Shown here: positions 9,044 to 18,681 of the stretch, one piece after another
Position numbering within the stretch: position 1 is the first letter of the stretch
Layout: each line of letters opens with the position of its first letter
Assembly: GCA_022836915.1 (NCBI GenBank)
Contig: CP094668.1
Location: 434,001-498,000, forward strand
Source of the DNA: Paenibacillus sp. OVF10
GTDB lineage: Bacteria > Bacillota > Bacilli > Paenibacillales > Paenibacillaceae
DNA length: 64,000 bases
Direction: 5' to 3'
Program-made: the position numbers and the translations under genes
Notes under the pieces: generated by a model
Database searches by the model: none
What the model was told of the DNA's origin: nothing
Seen by the model: only the letters and a program-made list of their open reading frames with translations

Positions 9044-9297
9044 CGAGGACCTCTCATGCCAACATATCGTTCTCTTGCCACAACTTCTGGACGTGAAGTG
9101 TGAAAAAAGCAGTATTCCCGTCTGGGATCTTCCTGATGCAATTCACCATAACGTTTTAGTGCCTTTGTAGAATCATCAAATGAATCAATCACTGCCATCT
9201 CTTCAATATAACGCTGGCCTTCTCTAGAATGCGCCTTGGTTGCCTCAAAAACGACCCACTCATTAGGGAATCGCTCCTGAACTTCCTTCCATTGCAT
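9040..9297 (-). CDS. Hypothetical protein coupled to the retropepsin-like gene
   Basis: 85 residues, starting MQWKEVQERFPNEWVVFEA after GGAGGTG at 6 bases. It is soluble with mixed alpha/beta character; a conserved-looking ending FFHTSRPEVVARERYVGMRG carries several Arg. I do not recognise a named family. Its stop overlaps the start of the aspartic protease gene (ATGA type), and the pair forms a two-gene operon with a terminator after it. It may be an accessory or substrate-delivery protein for the protease; that is inference from position only. Confidence 0.6.
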   Translation of the reverse strand: MQWKEVQERFPNEWVVFEATKAHSREGQRYIEEMAVIDSFDDSTKALKRYGELHQEDPRREYCFFHTSRPEVVARERYVGMRGPR

Positions 9298-9406
9298 AGT
9301 GACACCTCCAGACCATTAGATAGAGATATTATATCATGTGGAAACAGTATTCCACGGGCTGAAATTCTAAAATACATAGATTTTTAGAGCATTGCCTGTA
9401 AGTCTA

Positions 9407-10219
9407 TTATTTCTTCCTCCCGATGTACAGCAGATGCGACGAGATTCCCAATATGGAAGGGTCTTTGGCGGCTTCGATCATATATTGCATGAGTTCATCG
9501 TACTCGCCACGCTCTTTCCAGTATTGCTGCTGCTCGTCCGTGAGCATCGCTCTAAGGCTGGATGAACCAATCAAATCAACGGTTTCAAATCCATGTTGCT
9601 CCATGAAGGGCGTAACGTCCTGAATATTAAAATAGTATGCTCCCGTAAATCGTCCTTGATCCTGATGATCGAATCTACCCTTTTCCACAAAAGAATGGAT
9701 TGCTGCCATGTTATCATTCGGTTTCCAGTGCTGCGGAGATTGCAGCGAATTGATACTCATGCGCATTCGGCTCTGCATCGCTACAAACACCACGCCTCCT
9801 CGCTTGGTCACACGGTACAACTCCTGTACAGCAGCCATCCGCTCTTCGTCTGTCTGCAGATGATATAACGGCCCCAGCATAAGGGATGCATCATATTTCT
9901 CGTCAGCCATACCGGAGAGCGAAGTGGCATCGAGGACATGGAATCCATCGAATTGCTGTGTCAATCCAAACTCCTGAGCCTTTTGCCGCGCAGTATCCAC
10001 GGAGGAAGGTGTCAGATCCGATAAAGTGACTTGGTATCCCAGCTTCGCAAGCTCCATGGCATACTTTCCTGGTCCTGCGCCATTATCCAGAATACAACCA
10101 GTAGCGGGGAGATGTTCCCTGATGTAATGCATGTTAATGATGAATTCAATTGGTTCCCGCTCCAGTCTGCCCCACTCATCAAACCCGGAATAATATTTAA
10201 TAATATGATCTCTCTTCAT
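9407..10219 (-). CDS. Class I SAM-dependent methyltransferase
   Basis: 270 residues with a complete Rossmann methyltransferase core: motif I ILDNGAGPGKYAMELA at about residues 42-57, acidic motif II (VTLSDLTPSS), motif III region (FDGFHVLDATSL) and LMLGPLYHL in place of motif IV, as in many small-molecule methyltransferases related to UbiE/TehB. The C-terminal third is a substrate lid. Neighbours give no substrate hint. The start at 10219 follows an AGGTGT site. Confidence 0.8.
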   Translation of the reverse strand: MKRDHIIKYYSGFDEWGRLEREPIEFIINMHYIREHLPATGCILDNGAGPGKYAMELAKLGYQVTLSDLTPSSVDTARQKAQEFGLTQQFDGFHVLDATSLSGMADEKYDASLMLGPLYHLQTDEERMAAVQELYRVTKRGGVVFVAMQSRMRMSINSLQSPQHWKPNDNMAAIHSFVEKGRFDHQDQGRFTGAYYFNIQDVTPFMEQHGFETVDLIGSSSLRAMLTDEQQQYWKERGEYDELMQYMIEAAKDPSILGISSHLLYIGRKK

Positions 10220-10314
10220 CGCTCTGACACCTGCCTTTTCTTATATGTAGACCACCTAACCATGTTCAAAATTAAATTCCAACCAGTATATATCTACTAA
10301 ATATTTCCTGTCAA

Positions 10315-10360
10315 ACAAAAAAACGTTCAATTTCCATTGAATGCGGAACTGAACGTTTTT
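10315..10360 (-). terminator. Intrinsic terminator after phnA
   Basis: Coding-strand AACGTTCAGTTCC ... GGAAATTGAACGTT followed by TTTTTTTG. Confidence 0.75.
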
Positions 10361-10365
10361 CGATC

Positions 10366-10707
10366 TTATATCTTTTTCACAAACTCAGATTTCAACTTCA
10401 TTGCACCCAAGCTGTCGATCTTGCAATCAATATCATGATCCCCATCAATTAGGCGAATATTCTTCACCTTCGTGCCCTGTTTAACTACAAGCGAGCTACC
10501 TTTTACCTTCAGATCTTTAATGACGGTAACGGTATCGCCATCACTTAGCACATTTCCGTTGGCATCACGGATTACTTTTGCATCCTCTGCGTTATCATTG
10601 TCTGCTTCCAAAGACCATTCATGCGCACACTCCGGGCAAACCAGCAGGTTACCATCCTCGTACGTGTACTCCGAATTACATTTGGGGCAGTTAGGCAAAT
10701 TAGACAT
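10366..10707 (-). CDS. phnA: PhnA/YjdM family zinc-ribbon protein
   Basis: 113 residues from ATG 10707 ([14 protein letters not shown]), which follows GGAGAG; the longer frame from 10788 has no site and adds non-conserved residues. The N-terminus is a zinc ribbon, CPKC-X(13-14)-CPEC. The C-terminal SH3-like beta domain has the family's [28 protein letters not shown] stretch. PhnA proteins were named from a phosphonate operon but are not needed for phosphonate breakdown; their exact role is not known. Length and motifs match full-length members. Confidence 0.85.
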   Translation of the reverse strand: MSNLPNCPKCNSEYTYEDGNLLVCPECAHEWSLEADNDNAEDAKVIRDANGNVLSDGDTVTVIKDLKVKGSSLVVKQGTKVKNIRLIDGDHDIDCKIDSLGAMKLKSEFVKKI

Positions 10708-10942
10708 ATGTATTAAACTCTCCATTCTACGATTGGCATTCCCGCAAGTATACGGGATTTCGGCGGTATATTCCATACGCTTGGTCACTGCATGGATGGA
10801 TTTAAACCAAATTTAAGGTTCATGCATCCCTCACTTTAAGGGTAACTACTTATAATGTAACTAATAGATACGCACTACACATACATGAATTTTTCTGTTT
10901 CTATGAATGTTATTATATTTAATACCAAAGGAGTTCCTACTC

Positions 10943-12093
10943 ATGTCCTCATATGTTTTCCCTGTGCAAACGGCTTTTTTGATCTTTGTTGTTGCGGCCA
11001 TGTTTTTGCTGGTGCCTTGGTTGATCTATGGTTATCGCAAAGACGGCTTCTTCAGTTGGTCACGGTTTGGCGTGAGCTTTTCTTTATCTTTTATATTCTA
11101 GCTGCCTATTGCCTCGTTATTCTTCCGTTTCCGACTACGCGAGATACCTGTGCGCAGCAAGCCGCTGACACGATCTACTACAATCTGGTTCCATTCACTT
11201 TTGTCAAAGACATTATGAAAGAAACACCCATTGTATGGTCTCAGCCATCTAGTTATATCGGAATGATTCAGGGCAGAGCCTTCTTGCAAGTTCTATTTAA
11301 CGTCCTGCTTCTTATGCCGCTGGGTGTATATATCCGTTATTTTTTTCAAAAAAGAGTCTTCTGGAAGTACGCCCTGCTAGGTGGATTCGGGCTCTCCTTA
11401 TTCTTCGAGATCACCCAGATCACCGGATTCTACGGGTATTATAATTGTCCTTACCGTCTCTTTGATGTAGATGATCTGTTATTGAATACTTCAGGAGCGG
11501 TCATTGGATTCTTCACAGCGCCCATCCTGCTTGCTTTATTCCCATCACGTGCAAGCATTCAGGCGAAGAGCGAACAGATCGTGGAGCAAAACCAAGTGTA
11601 TGTTATGCCTCAATTGCTCGCGTTAATTATCGATGGAGTCGTTGTTGTCTTCCTCTCGAATCTGATTTCGATCTTCACAGCATCTGATGTGATCAGTGAT
11701 GCGCTAAGTACATCCATTGCTATGGTCATTGTGCTGTTCTTCATCCCTTGGGTAAGAAATGGGGTAACTCCAGGCTCAATTATCTTGCGATTCCGCTATG
11801 TAGATCATCAGACCGGCACACCCACCAGTGAATCGTTATTCAAAAGATTTGCCGCACTCTATGTTCCATGGCTGCTAGTTACGATCATTCGCCTGGTCAA
11901 CGATTATGCTTTTTCAGGTAAACAGGATGTTATGCTCCAGCCTTATCAAATATTGCTTTCCCTGGGAACAGTCGGTGTCTATATGTTGGTCTATGCCGTG
12001 CTCTTCATTCATGTCTTAATTGTGCTGTTCTCCCGTGGAAAACGTTCCTTCTACTTCGATGAGGTGTCACGCACGCGTGCCTCTCGTAAATAA
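10943..12093 (+). CDS. VanZ-like / RDD membrane protein (frameshifted as sequenced)
   Basis: The start is ATG 10943 (MSSYVFPVQT) after AAAGGAG. The N-terminal VanZ-like part has about four membrane segments and the family signature SLFFEITQITGFYGYYNCPYR with RLFDVDDLLLNTSGAVIGF. From about residue 235 an RDD-type domain follows (PQLLALIIDGVVVVFLSNL and VTPGSIILRFRYVD). The first 45 codons lie in a different frame from the rest. One extra T in the TTTT run at 11078-11081 restores FFIFYILAAYCLVILPFP, a normal VanZ helix. VanZ gives low-level teicoplanin resistance in enterococci; most homologues are of unknown function. Confidence 0.8.
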
Positions 12094-12178
12094 TGTTTGG
12101 AGTATAACAATGCAATGCAATGCATAATGTATCCCCCTAATTGGTACTTACGTTCTGCTTACTCTCCAGCCGGATTAC

Positions 12179-12217
12179 AAAAAGGAGGTTCATTCTGAGA
12201 ATGAACCTCCTCTTTGA
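12179..12217. terminator. Strong bidirectional terminator
   Basis: GAGGTTCATTC-tga-GAATGAACCTC is an eleven-base-pair perfect stem, with A-rich and T-rich flanks, between the convergent VanZ-RDD and esterase genes. Confidence 0.85.
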
Positions 12218-12268
12218 TTAAGCGTATAGCAGTTATTCAGAGTATCCATTTCAAATAATCGGCTTGGA

Positions 12269-13725
12269 TTATAACCCTAACAGCTCTCGCTTGGCTGCAT
12301 CCGGATCATGTACGACCTCAATCTCATGGTTGAAGATTAGTGTCGCACGATCCTGCTCATATTCAGGCCAGTACACACCTGCAACTTCAGGTTGGCCATT
12401 CTTGGCAAAGGAAATCCAGGCATCCTGTACCTTGAGGGCAAGTGCCGCCGCAGCTTCATCCGGCTCCGCATTCATGAATTTGAGGACATGCAGTGTATTA
12501 AACACAAAGAACATTTCGATACTGTGAATCGCTCTTTTTAACAAGGGATGTTCCGGCATCACCCAATCAAAACGATACATCCACACTGGGGCATGTTTCT
12601 GTTGTGCCGCAGCATATTGCAGCGCTGACCGCCAGAAGAACATATCGGTCATCACTTGGGCTTGTCCATCTGCCGTTTTTGGATAACTTTCCGCGATGGC
12701 TACCCGGTTCTCCAGATCTGGTGTCATAAAGTCTACGCCCTGAACCATATCGATTTCTTTTGAAAAAGGCACATGCGGCTGGATGAACAGTGCACCCTCG
12801 TGCAATGTCGTACCAATCAGCACCGGAATATCCTGCGCTGAACCTTCGCTCACCGCCTGAAGTGGTACCTGTGGTAATGTATGCCCATCCAATACAGGTT
12901 GGAACAATAATGCCATACCTGCCCCGCTCTGCTGTTTGACCGTTTCACCCGCTGCAATAATCTGCTCTACAGGAATTGTATTTAACCTCTGCAGGTTGTC
13001 CCGCTCCACCCCAAGAATCTTTAACATCCCTTCCCGCAACGCTGAAGCTTGCTCTGCCGGCATGAACTGGGATGCACCACTCTCCATAATGGCACGTTGG
13101 AACAGTCCTTTGGCCGCTGGCATCGCCATCAGTGCTGCAATACTCATACTGCCCGCTGATTCGCCGAACACCGTAACTTGATCCGGGTTACCACCAAAAG
13201 CAGAGATATTATCCTTCACCCACTGTAATGCCGCAACCTGATCCAGCAGACCTGCATTGGATACATATGAATCACCTAATGGAGCCATATGCAGGAAACC
13301 CAAAGGTCCTAATCGGTAGTTGATCGTCACAACGATGACGTCCCCCGAACCGCTAACTGTGTACCATCATACATCGGCTGGCTACCTGAACCTGATACAA
13401 AGGAGCCGCCGTGAATCCATACCATGACCGGCAATGGTGTTGCTCCCTTTTCCTTAGGTGCCCAGATGTTCAGATATAAACTATCTTCTGACTCATTCGG
13501 AATTTCTGTCTGGCCTTCTGGTTGATGATTTCGAGGTTGTATATTCTCCGGTCCAAATTGAGTGGCCTGTCTGATTCCATCCCATGACTCGGGCTGTACC
13601 GGAGCCTTGAAACGCAGCTCACCTACCGGAGGTTTCGCATAGGGAATGCCTTTCCATACGCTTGCATCGTGCAAAAGTTCGCCTTGAACGGTACCATATG
13701 TCGTTTGAACCTGAAGTTCTCTCAT
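12269..13725 (-). CDS. Carboxylesterase type B / para-nitrobenzyl esterase (frameshifted as sequenced)
   Basis: About 485 residues after repair, the normal size. The start at 13725 (MRELQVQTTYGTVQGE) has AGAGGAAG upstream. Family hallmarks are GIPYAKPPVGELRF, the SEDSLYLNIW motif, the oxyanion-hole MVWIHGGSF and the nucleophile elbow FGESAGS. The frame breaks at 13342-13346: five G on the coding strand should be six, giving RGDVIVVTINYRLGPLGFLH, an exact family block. The enzyme hydrolyses carboxylic esters in the cytoplasm (no signal peptide). Otherwise the gene looks sound. Confidence 0.85.
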
Positions 13726-13852
13726 GCCACTTCTACTTCCTCTCCGTAAATAGGTTGAATTAACGAGTACGTGCAGATCATGTGTACTTATTTGAGTATA
13801 GTTTGTATGAACTCCCATTTACAACTTTACCCAGTATTATGTACTCCTACTA

Positions 13853-13868
13853 CGTTTCACGTGGAACT
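13853..13868. promoter_or_regulatory. parS-like 16-mer (site 1)
   Basis: The minus strand reads AGTTCCACGTGAAACG. The inner 14 bases match the Bacillus subtilis Spo0J/ParB site TGTTNCACGTGAAACA exactly; only the outermost base on each side differs. A second copy of the same 14-mer is at 59439-59452. Confidence 0.45.
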
Positions 13869-14005
13869 TTATGGGGTGGATGATCTGATACATACCTTTA
13901 AGATGGACACCAAAAAGGCCACCCATTGAGTAATATCATCAAGTCTAACTTATCTTAATGACATTGACCCTTAGTATGACCCTTTTCCGTTGACTATCCA
14001 AATAA

Positions 14006-15100
14006 CTACCCTTTTACAGGATAACGCACCGTAAACTCAACACCCTCAATCCATTCGCCCGCGACAAAGTCCCGTCCCTTCACAACCACTCGATCCTTAT
14101 AAATCTCTACATGAAGTCCTTCACTGCCCTCCAGATGCTCATCCTCATCTGTCCAGAGATAACCTACAGAGGACGCATTAAACATGGTTGGCATCTGGCC
14201 TGCACCATCGTACATCGTATGCTGTGCCTCCAGTTGCCAATGGGTGTGACCCGAGAAGAGGATCGTTTGCGGGTATTTGGCCAGAACCTCTTTAAGTTCC
14301 GCATCCTGATTCACACCATACCAGCCTTGTTCCTTCAGCGATCCTGCTACCGTATCCATGAGTGGCTGGTGCAAGAACAGGAAGATGGGATGATCTGGCG
14401 TTGCATGCTCAGACAATCTCGCATCCAGCCACTCCAATTGTTCAGCCGACATATCACAATCCTTCGGGTGAGGTTGCTCGGTGCCCAGGAAAATATAATG
14501 ATAACCATCAATCCAGTGATCGTGGTAAGAGCCCTTCATGCCGGTTATCGCTTCAAAATCACTCAATCGACGTTGCCATAACCCGGCGGCTGTAATGGGG
14601 TCGACTCCTGAAGAGATCGGTCCCTCATCCTGACCCTCCTGCTCCGGAGGTGTAGCCGACAACGTATATGTCCCGCCGGATAGTTGCTCAATCAGTGCAG
14701 CTGATTCAGCAGCGGTTTGTTTTGTTACCAGCTCCATTTCTGCTTCCTGCTCCAATAACTCAGCTACTTCGTCCTCTTTCATCTCAAGCAAAACGATCGG
14801 TGGATCTTGCCATACCACGGCTCCAATATCATGATTACCTACCGTGTATCTGATGTCGGGCAAGCTCTCCGCATGTTGCTTCCATATGCGCTGCAACTCA
14901 CGATATTCGCTCGGCAGCCCCCGATCCGTCACATCACCCACATGCATAATCCCGCTGCTCCCCTGACTGAATGTAGCTATGTCGGCTAATGCTTGGTCCA
15001 GATGCCTGTTATGAATATGGTCTGCCTCATCTCGCACATGTGTGTCTGTAATGACCTGGAAGCTGGCAATAGGTTGCTCCGGTGTATGTTCATTTTTCAT
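14006..15100 (-). CDS. Metallophosphoesterase (calcineurin-like)
   Basis: 364 residues with all dinuclear metal motifs: DTHVRDEADH (about residue 18), GDVTDRG (about 55), GNHDIG (about 90), a late His in FLFLHQPLMD and GHTHW (about 290). No signal peptide, so cytoplasmic. The order of motifs resembles class III phosphodiesterases such as GpdQ/CpdA, which cleave glycerophosphodiesters or cyclic nucleotides. The ATG at 15100 overlaps the SMR gene's stop (TGATG), and it is the last gene of a tightly packed set with HAD, SMR and an upstream ABC importer. I infer cleavage of an imported phosphodiester; the substrate is not shown by the sequence. Confidence 0.8.
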   Translation of the reverse strand: MKNEHTPEQPIASFQVITDTHVRDEADHIHNRHLDQALADIATFSQGSSGIMHVGDVTDRGLPSEYRELQRIWKQHAESLPDIRYTVGNHDIGAVVWQDPPIVLLEMKEDEVAELLEQEAEMELVTKQTAAESAALIEQLSGGTYTLSATPPEQEGQDEGPISSGVDPITAAGLWQRRLSDFEAITGMKGSYHDHWIDGYHYIFLGTEQPHPKDCDMSAEQLEWLDARLSEHATPDHPIFLFLHQPLMDTVAGSLKEQGWYGVNQDAELKEVLAKYPQTILFSGHTHWQLEAQHTMYDGAGQMPTMFNASSVGYLWTDEDEHLEGSEGLHVEIYKDRVVVKGRDFVAGEWIEGVEFTVRYPVKG

Positions 15101-15438
15101 CAAGAATCACTCCATTTCAGTCCAATAATGCCAATCAGAATAAAACCGATCCATATCATCGACGTGAGCCGCAGACGTTCACCAAAAAAGTAATGCCCTA
15201 CAACGCCAATGAGCGTAATGCCCACCCCAGACCAGATCGCATAGGCCACAGCCAGCGGCATATACTTCACTGCAAAATTAAGAAAGGTAAAACTTGCGCC
15301 ATAACAGACAAACATCAACACCGAAGGCCATAACCGCGAGAACCCATCCGATACTTTTAGCAAAATGGTAGCACTAAGCTCCAGTCCGATAGCCAGTGCC
15401 AACAGTACCCAGCCCAAGTAGGCGTGACTGTTCGTCAT
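15100..15438 (-). CDS. Small multidrug resistance (SMR) family transporter
   Basis: 112 residues and four membrane helices. The essential Glu is present in helix 1 (LALAIGLELSATILLKVSDG), and helix 3 has YAIWSGVGITLIGVVG, the classic SMR block. SMR proteins are dual-topology antiporters for quaternary cations; subfamilies export toxic quaternary compounds, guanidinium or polyamines, or carry betaine and choline. A single gene implies a homodimer. The start overlaps the HAD stop by four bases and the stop overlaps the metallophosphoesterase start, so the three are one translational unit. With this context a quaternary amine such as choline is a plausible substrate. Confidence 0.85.
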   Translation of the reverse strand: MTNSHAYLGWVLLALAIGLELSATILLKVSDGFSRLWPSVLMFVCYGASFTFLNFAVKYMPLAVAYAIWSGVGITLIGVVGHYFFGERLRLTSMIWIGFILIGIIGLKWSDS

Positions 15439-16205
15439 CGATTCAGCCCACCATTCAGCAATTCATGGAAGGATTGAATTGTTCTGTCCGCCAAGCGGAT
15501 TCTTCCCGGTTCTCCAATCCCAATCCTGTACCCCGCACCAGTGGTTCGTGCCATCTCCATGTCTCCGTCCGTATCTCCAATAACCACTGTATGCTGTACA
15601 GGTACTCCCAACCGTTCACAGGCAAGCAGAAGCATATCGGGAAATGGTTTGCCTCGCTCCACCAGGTCCGTACCAATTACCACGTCAAAAAAGGAATCCA
15701 ACCCCATCCACTGTAAGTGTTTGACTGCACTAGGTGTATCATCTGCCGTCACAACACCCATAACCACGCCTTCGGTACGGCACTGTTCAAGGAATTCTTG
15801 AACGCCCGGTAACGGACGTGCCGGACGATGCTGTTCCATCTCTTCCTCCGCTCGCGCCAAACACTCCCGAACCATGATCTTGGCTTCCGCCCAGCTGAGA
15901 CCCGCACGATATCCATGCCACGTCAGCACGGCATACACTTCATCCATCGTGCCCATCGCAAGTGGCCCCCGCACGTCATACCCATTCATTCGGCCTTGCT
16001 CATCGTGGAAAGTTCCCCAGATCTGCGGAAGTTCATCTGTGCTAATACAAAGTCCCCGGGTCGCCAACTGGTCTCTGAAGTCGTTCAACACACAATCAGT
16101 CCAGAACCCCCACATGCCCGTAAAATCAAGTAATGTTCCGTCCTTATCGAACAAAACGGCTTTAATCGGATTTGATAATCCATCCACATACGTTTCATCT
16201 TGCAT
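15435..16205 (-). CDS. HAD-superfamily phosphatase
   Basis: 256 residues, start preceded by AAGGAG. Motif I is FDKDGTLLDF near residue 20 (Asp nucleophile and Asp acid/base), motif II is VVTADDTPS near 150, the motif III Lys is in ERGKPFPDML and motif IV is VIGDTDGDMEMA. A helical cap between motifs I and II places it with subclass I phosphatases (phosphoglycolate phosphatase, beta-phosphoglucomutase, sugar- and glycerol-phosphatases). It follows the binding-protein gene of an ABC importer after a 160-base gap with a strong hairpin and is coupled to the SMR gene. A phosphomonoester released by the downstream phosphodiesterase is a sensible substrate; that is inference. Confidence 0.8.
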   Translation of the reverse strand: MQDETYVDGLSNPIKAVLFDKDGTLLDFTGMWGFWTDCVLNDFRDQLATRGLCISTDELPQIWGTFHDEQGRMNGYDVRGPLAMGTMDEVYAVLTWHGYRAGLSWAEAKIMVRECLARAEEEMEQHRPARPLPGVQEFLEQCRTEGVVMGVVTADDTPSAVKHLQWMGLDSFFDVVIGTDLVERGKPFPDMLLLACERLGVPVQHTVVIGDTDGDMEMARTTGAGYRIGIGEPGRIRLADRTIQSFHELLNGGLNR

Positions 16206-16236
16206 TGGTCAAACTCCTTGTCTGCGATCTTTATGA

Positions 16237-16272
16237 ACGGAAAGGACGGTACAGCATGTACCGCCCTTTCCG
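16237..16272. other. Intercistronic hairpin between binding-protein and HAD genes
   Basis: GGAAAGG-ac-GGTACA-gca-TGTACC-gc-CCTTTCC, two stacked stems with no U-tract on either strand. It probably protects the 3' end of the upstream binding-protein message or dampens read-through, giving the binding protein higher levels than the enzymes. It is not a standard terminator. Confidence 0.6.
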
Positions 16273-16365
16273 CTTGAGTTACTTATAGTGATTAGTGATA
16301 CGTTATGTTTACAATTCAGTCAGGTTCACGACCGAGTCTCTTGGAAACAGTTCTTGTCGATATCG

Positions 16366-17738
16366 TTATTTCGTTACACGATCCAGTTCCTTCTGCGCTT
16401 TCTCTTTTGCTTCCTTCAGTGCTTGTTCCGCTGGCATATTATTGATCTGTACCTGATCAGCTGCATCCTTCAATGCATCATTGATCTTGCCACCCGTTGG
16501 ATCCTGGAATGGAGCCGAGGCGTGAGCTGCTTGTTGCAATGGTACCGTGATCTGTGGATTTTCCTCACTGAACTTCATGAACTCTGGATCTTGTTGAGCA
16601 GATTGACGTACTGCGATATATCCGGTGTTCATGGACCATGAAGCTGTGTTTGAAGTTTCAGAGAAATACGTAAGCCATTTGTATGCTGCCTGCTGTTGCT
16701 CTGGACTTGCTGCTGACGGAATACCTGCCGATATGGCACTTGCTACCGGTTTTCCTTCACCAATACCTTCCCAGCCTGGTTGTTGCATTGCAGCGACTAC
16801 GCTAAAGTCCAAGTCACCTTGGTCACCACTAGATCCGGTGTAACCTGCTGCTTTATTTTTCATCACATCATCAATCGTTTTGTACCAGTACTCCCAGCCC
16901 TGACCTCCATAATGAATGCCCATAATCTTGTCTTCGTTAATCCATTTACGGAACAAGTCCCATGTCTCGATCCATTCCGGGAGTCGATCATAACGGTTTT
17001 GCCATCGTCGCTAAGAATCTGTCCGCCCTTACCCAGCACGGCATCAATCATATTGTCTCTACCCCACATCGGTTCCCAACCGTAGAAGGTGGTCTTGCCA
17101 TTTTCTTGTTTGCTTATCTTCGCAGCCGCCTCAGCCAGATTCTCCCATGTCGTCAGAGTTGCTGGGTCAATTCCGTTCTCCTTGAACGTATCCATACGGT
17201 AATACATGATTTGAGTTGTACCGTACATTGGCAAAAAGTATTGCTTTCCATCCACCTGTCCCTGGTTCAGGAATGTCTGAATGAAATCGTCTTTCTTAAA
17301 ATTCGGATCAGCGGCAATCATCTCATCCATAGGTGCATAATATCCTTTACGTGCCCAGTCTATATTGGAGCTGAGTACAGCGGCTGGAACCTTCTTGGAA
17401 GCAATTGCTGCTTGCAGCTTCTGTTCCGTTTCCGTGTAATCTGCTTGTACAATTCCTTTTACAACGACTTCGTTCTGGGAGGCGTTGAACGCATCAATCG
17501 TCTTTTTCATGTTATCGCCCAGATTACCACCCAGACCATACCAGAACTCAATCTCCACCGGATCTTTCGCCTGAGCTTCGGTTCCACTGGCAGCAGCCGT
17601 AGTGCTTGATTCTGCGGGTGCTTGCGTTCCACAAGCGGTCAGTAGAGCAAAGCTGGTCGCGAGTACCAGCGACATGCCACCCTTCCAGTTCAACCTCAAT
17701 CTCTTTTTCCATGTCATGCTTGCCTGACTCCAATTCAT
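16366..17738 (-). CDS. ABC transporter substrate-binding lipoprotein, UgpB-like (frameshifted as sequenced)
   Basis: About 457 residues after repair. The start at 17738 follows GGGAGG. A long lipoprotein signal ends in ALLTACG. The mature protein belongs to the family 1 solute-binding proteins (COG1653), with EIEFWYGLGGNLGDNMKKTI as the first strand-helix and a Trp/Tyr-rich C-lobe (YGGQGWEYWYKTID). The opening resembles glycerol-3-phosphate/glycerophosphodiester binder UgpB. The frame breaks at 16979-16981: one more C on the coding strand gives IDSPEWIETWDLFRKWINED. Permeases lie directly upstream. No ATPase gene is present, as is usual where a shared MsmX/UgpC-type ATPase is used. Confidence 0.85.
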
Positions 17739-17775
17739 TGTTGTTCCTCCCGTTTTAGGTGAATGGTAGTTAATA

Positions 17776-18681
17776 TCAGTTCTTGTTCACACCAGCCGTG
17801 ATATTCACGCTCTGCATGATCGTCTTCTGGGTGAACAGGAAGAGAATAAGTAAGGGTGCGATGGTGAAGGCACTCGCAGCCATAATCTGTGGCCAAGCCA
17901 GTCCATATGCCCCGCCTTCTACAAAGAAGCTGCGCAGACCCGCCGATACCAGCTGTAAATCAGGGTCTTTGGTGATGAGCATAGGCCAGAAATAGTTGTT
18001 GTACTGTTCAATAAACGTAATCAGCACCATCACGGCGAAGCTTGAGCGAACAAGCGGCATGATAATCGTCCAGAGAATCCGGAAGTGGGATGCACCGTCC
18101 AGCTGTCCGGCTTCCACCAATTCATGCGATACCTGCATGAACGCCTGCCGGATCAGGAAGATCGAGAACACGCTGACACAGTTGGATACAATTAATCCTG
18201 TGTAGGAATCAAGCAGATTAAGTTCGCTAAGCACCAGGTAACTAGGCAGATATACGGCTGTACTCGGTATCATATAACCCACCAGAATCAGGGATGTCAG
18301 TACACCTTTGAGACGAAATTTCATATGTGTTAGGGCGTACGCCATCATACTGGAGTTGACGATCTGAAATAGACAGATGGCTAATGCTACCCCGGTACTG
18401 TTTAGAATGTAACGGGCAAATGGTGCCGCGTTCCAGGCATCTACATAGTTGCTCCACAGGAACGTCTCCGGCCAGAAGGTCGGCGGGAACTGCCAGATCT
18501 CATCATTGGTTTTGAACCCGCTAATGACCATCCAATAGAAGGGAAAGGCTGTACCCAGCGCGATAACGGCTAACAGAAGGTAGCGGATCAATTTACTTAT
18601 TTTAAAATTCGGTTGTGACACGTTCTGCAACTCCTTGCGCTTCATCCGTTTAGAGTTTTTGTTGGGCAATGTCATTGTCAT
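17776..18681 (-). CDS. ABC transporter permease (UgpE/MalG type)
   Basis: 301 residues with six predicted membrane helices and the coupling-helix EAA motif, ELVEAGQLDGASHFRILWTIIMPL, near residue 195. A basic N-terminal extension of about 25 residues precedes helix 1. Its ATG overlaps the stop of the upstream permease (TAATG). It is the CUT1-family inner permease that pairs with the 18681-19556 product. Carbohydrate or glycerophospho-compound import is the family role. Confidence 0.85.
   Translation of the reverse strand: MTMTLPNKNSKRMKRKELQNVSQPNFKISKLIRYLLLAVIALGTAFPFYWMVISGFKTNDEIWQFPPTFWPETFLWSNYVDAWNAAPFARYILNSTGVALAICLFQIVNSSMMAYALTHMKFRLKGVLTSLILVGYMIPSTAVYLPSYLVLSELNLLDSYTGLIVSNCVSVFSIFLIRQAFMQVSHELVEAGQLDGASHFRILWTIIMPLVRSSFAVMVLITFIEQYNNYFWPMLITKDPDLQLVSAGLRSFFVEGGAYGLAWPQIMAASAFTIAPLLILFLFTQKTIMQSVNITAGVNKN

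Noticed and set aside
16237..16272. Hairpin after the binding-protein gene as a terminator
   Set aside because: It has no U-tract on either strand, so I list it as an mRNA stability element instead.
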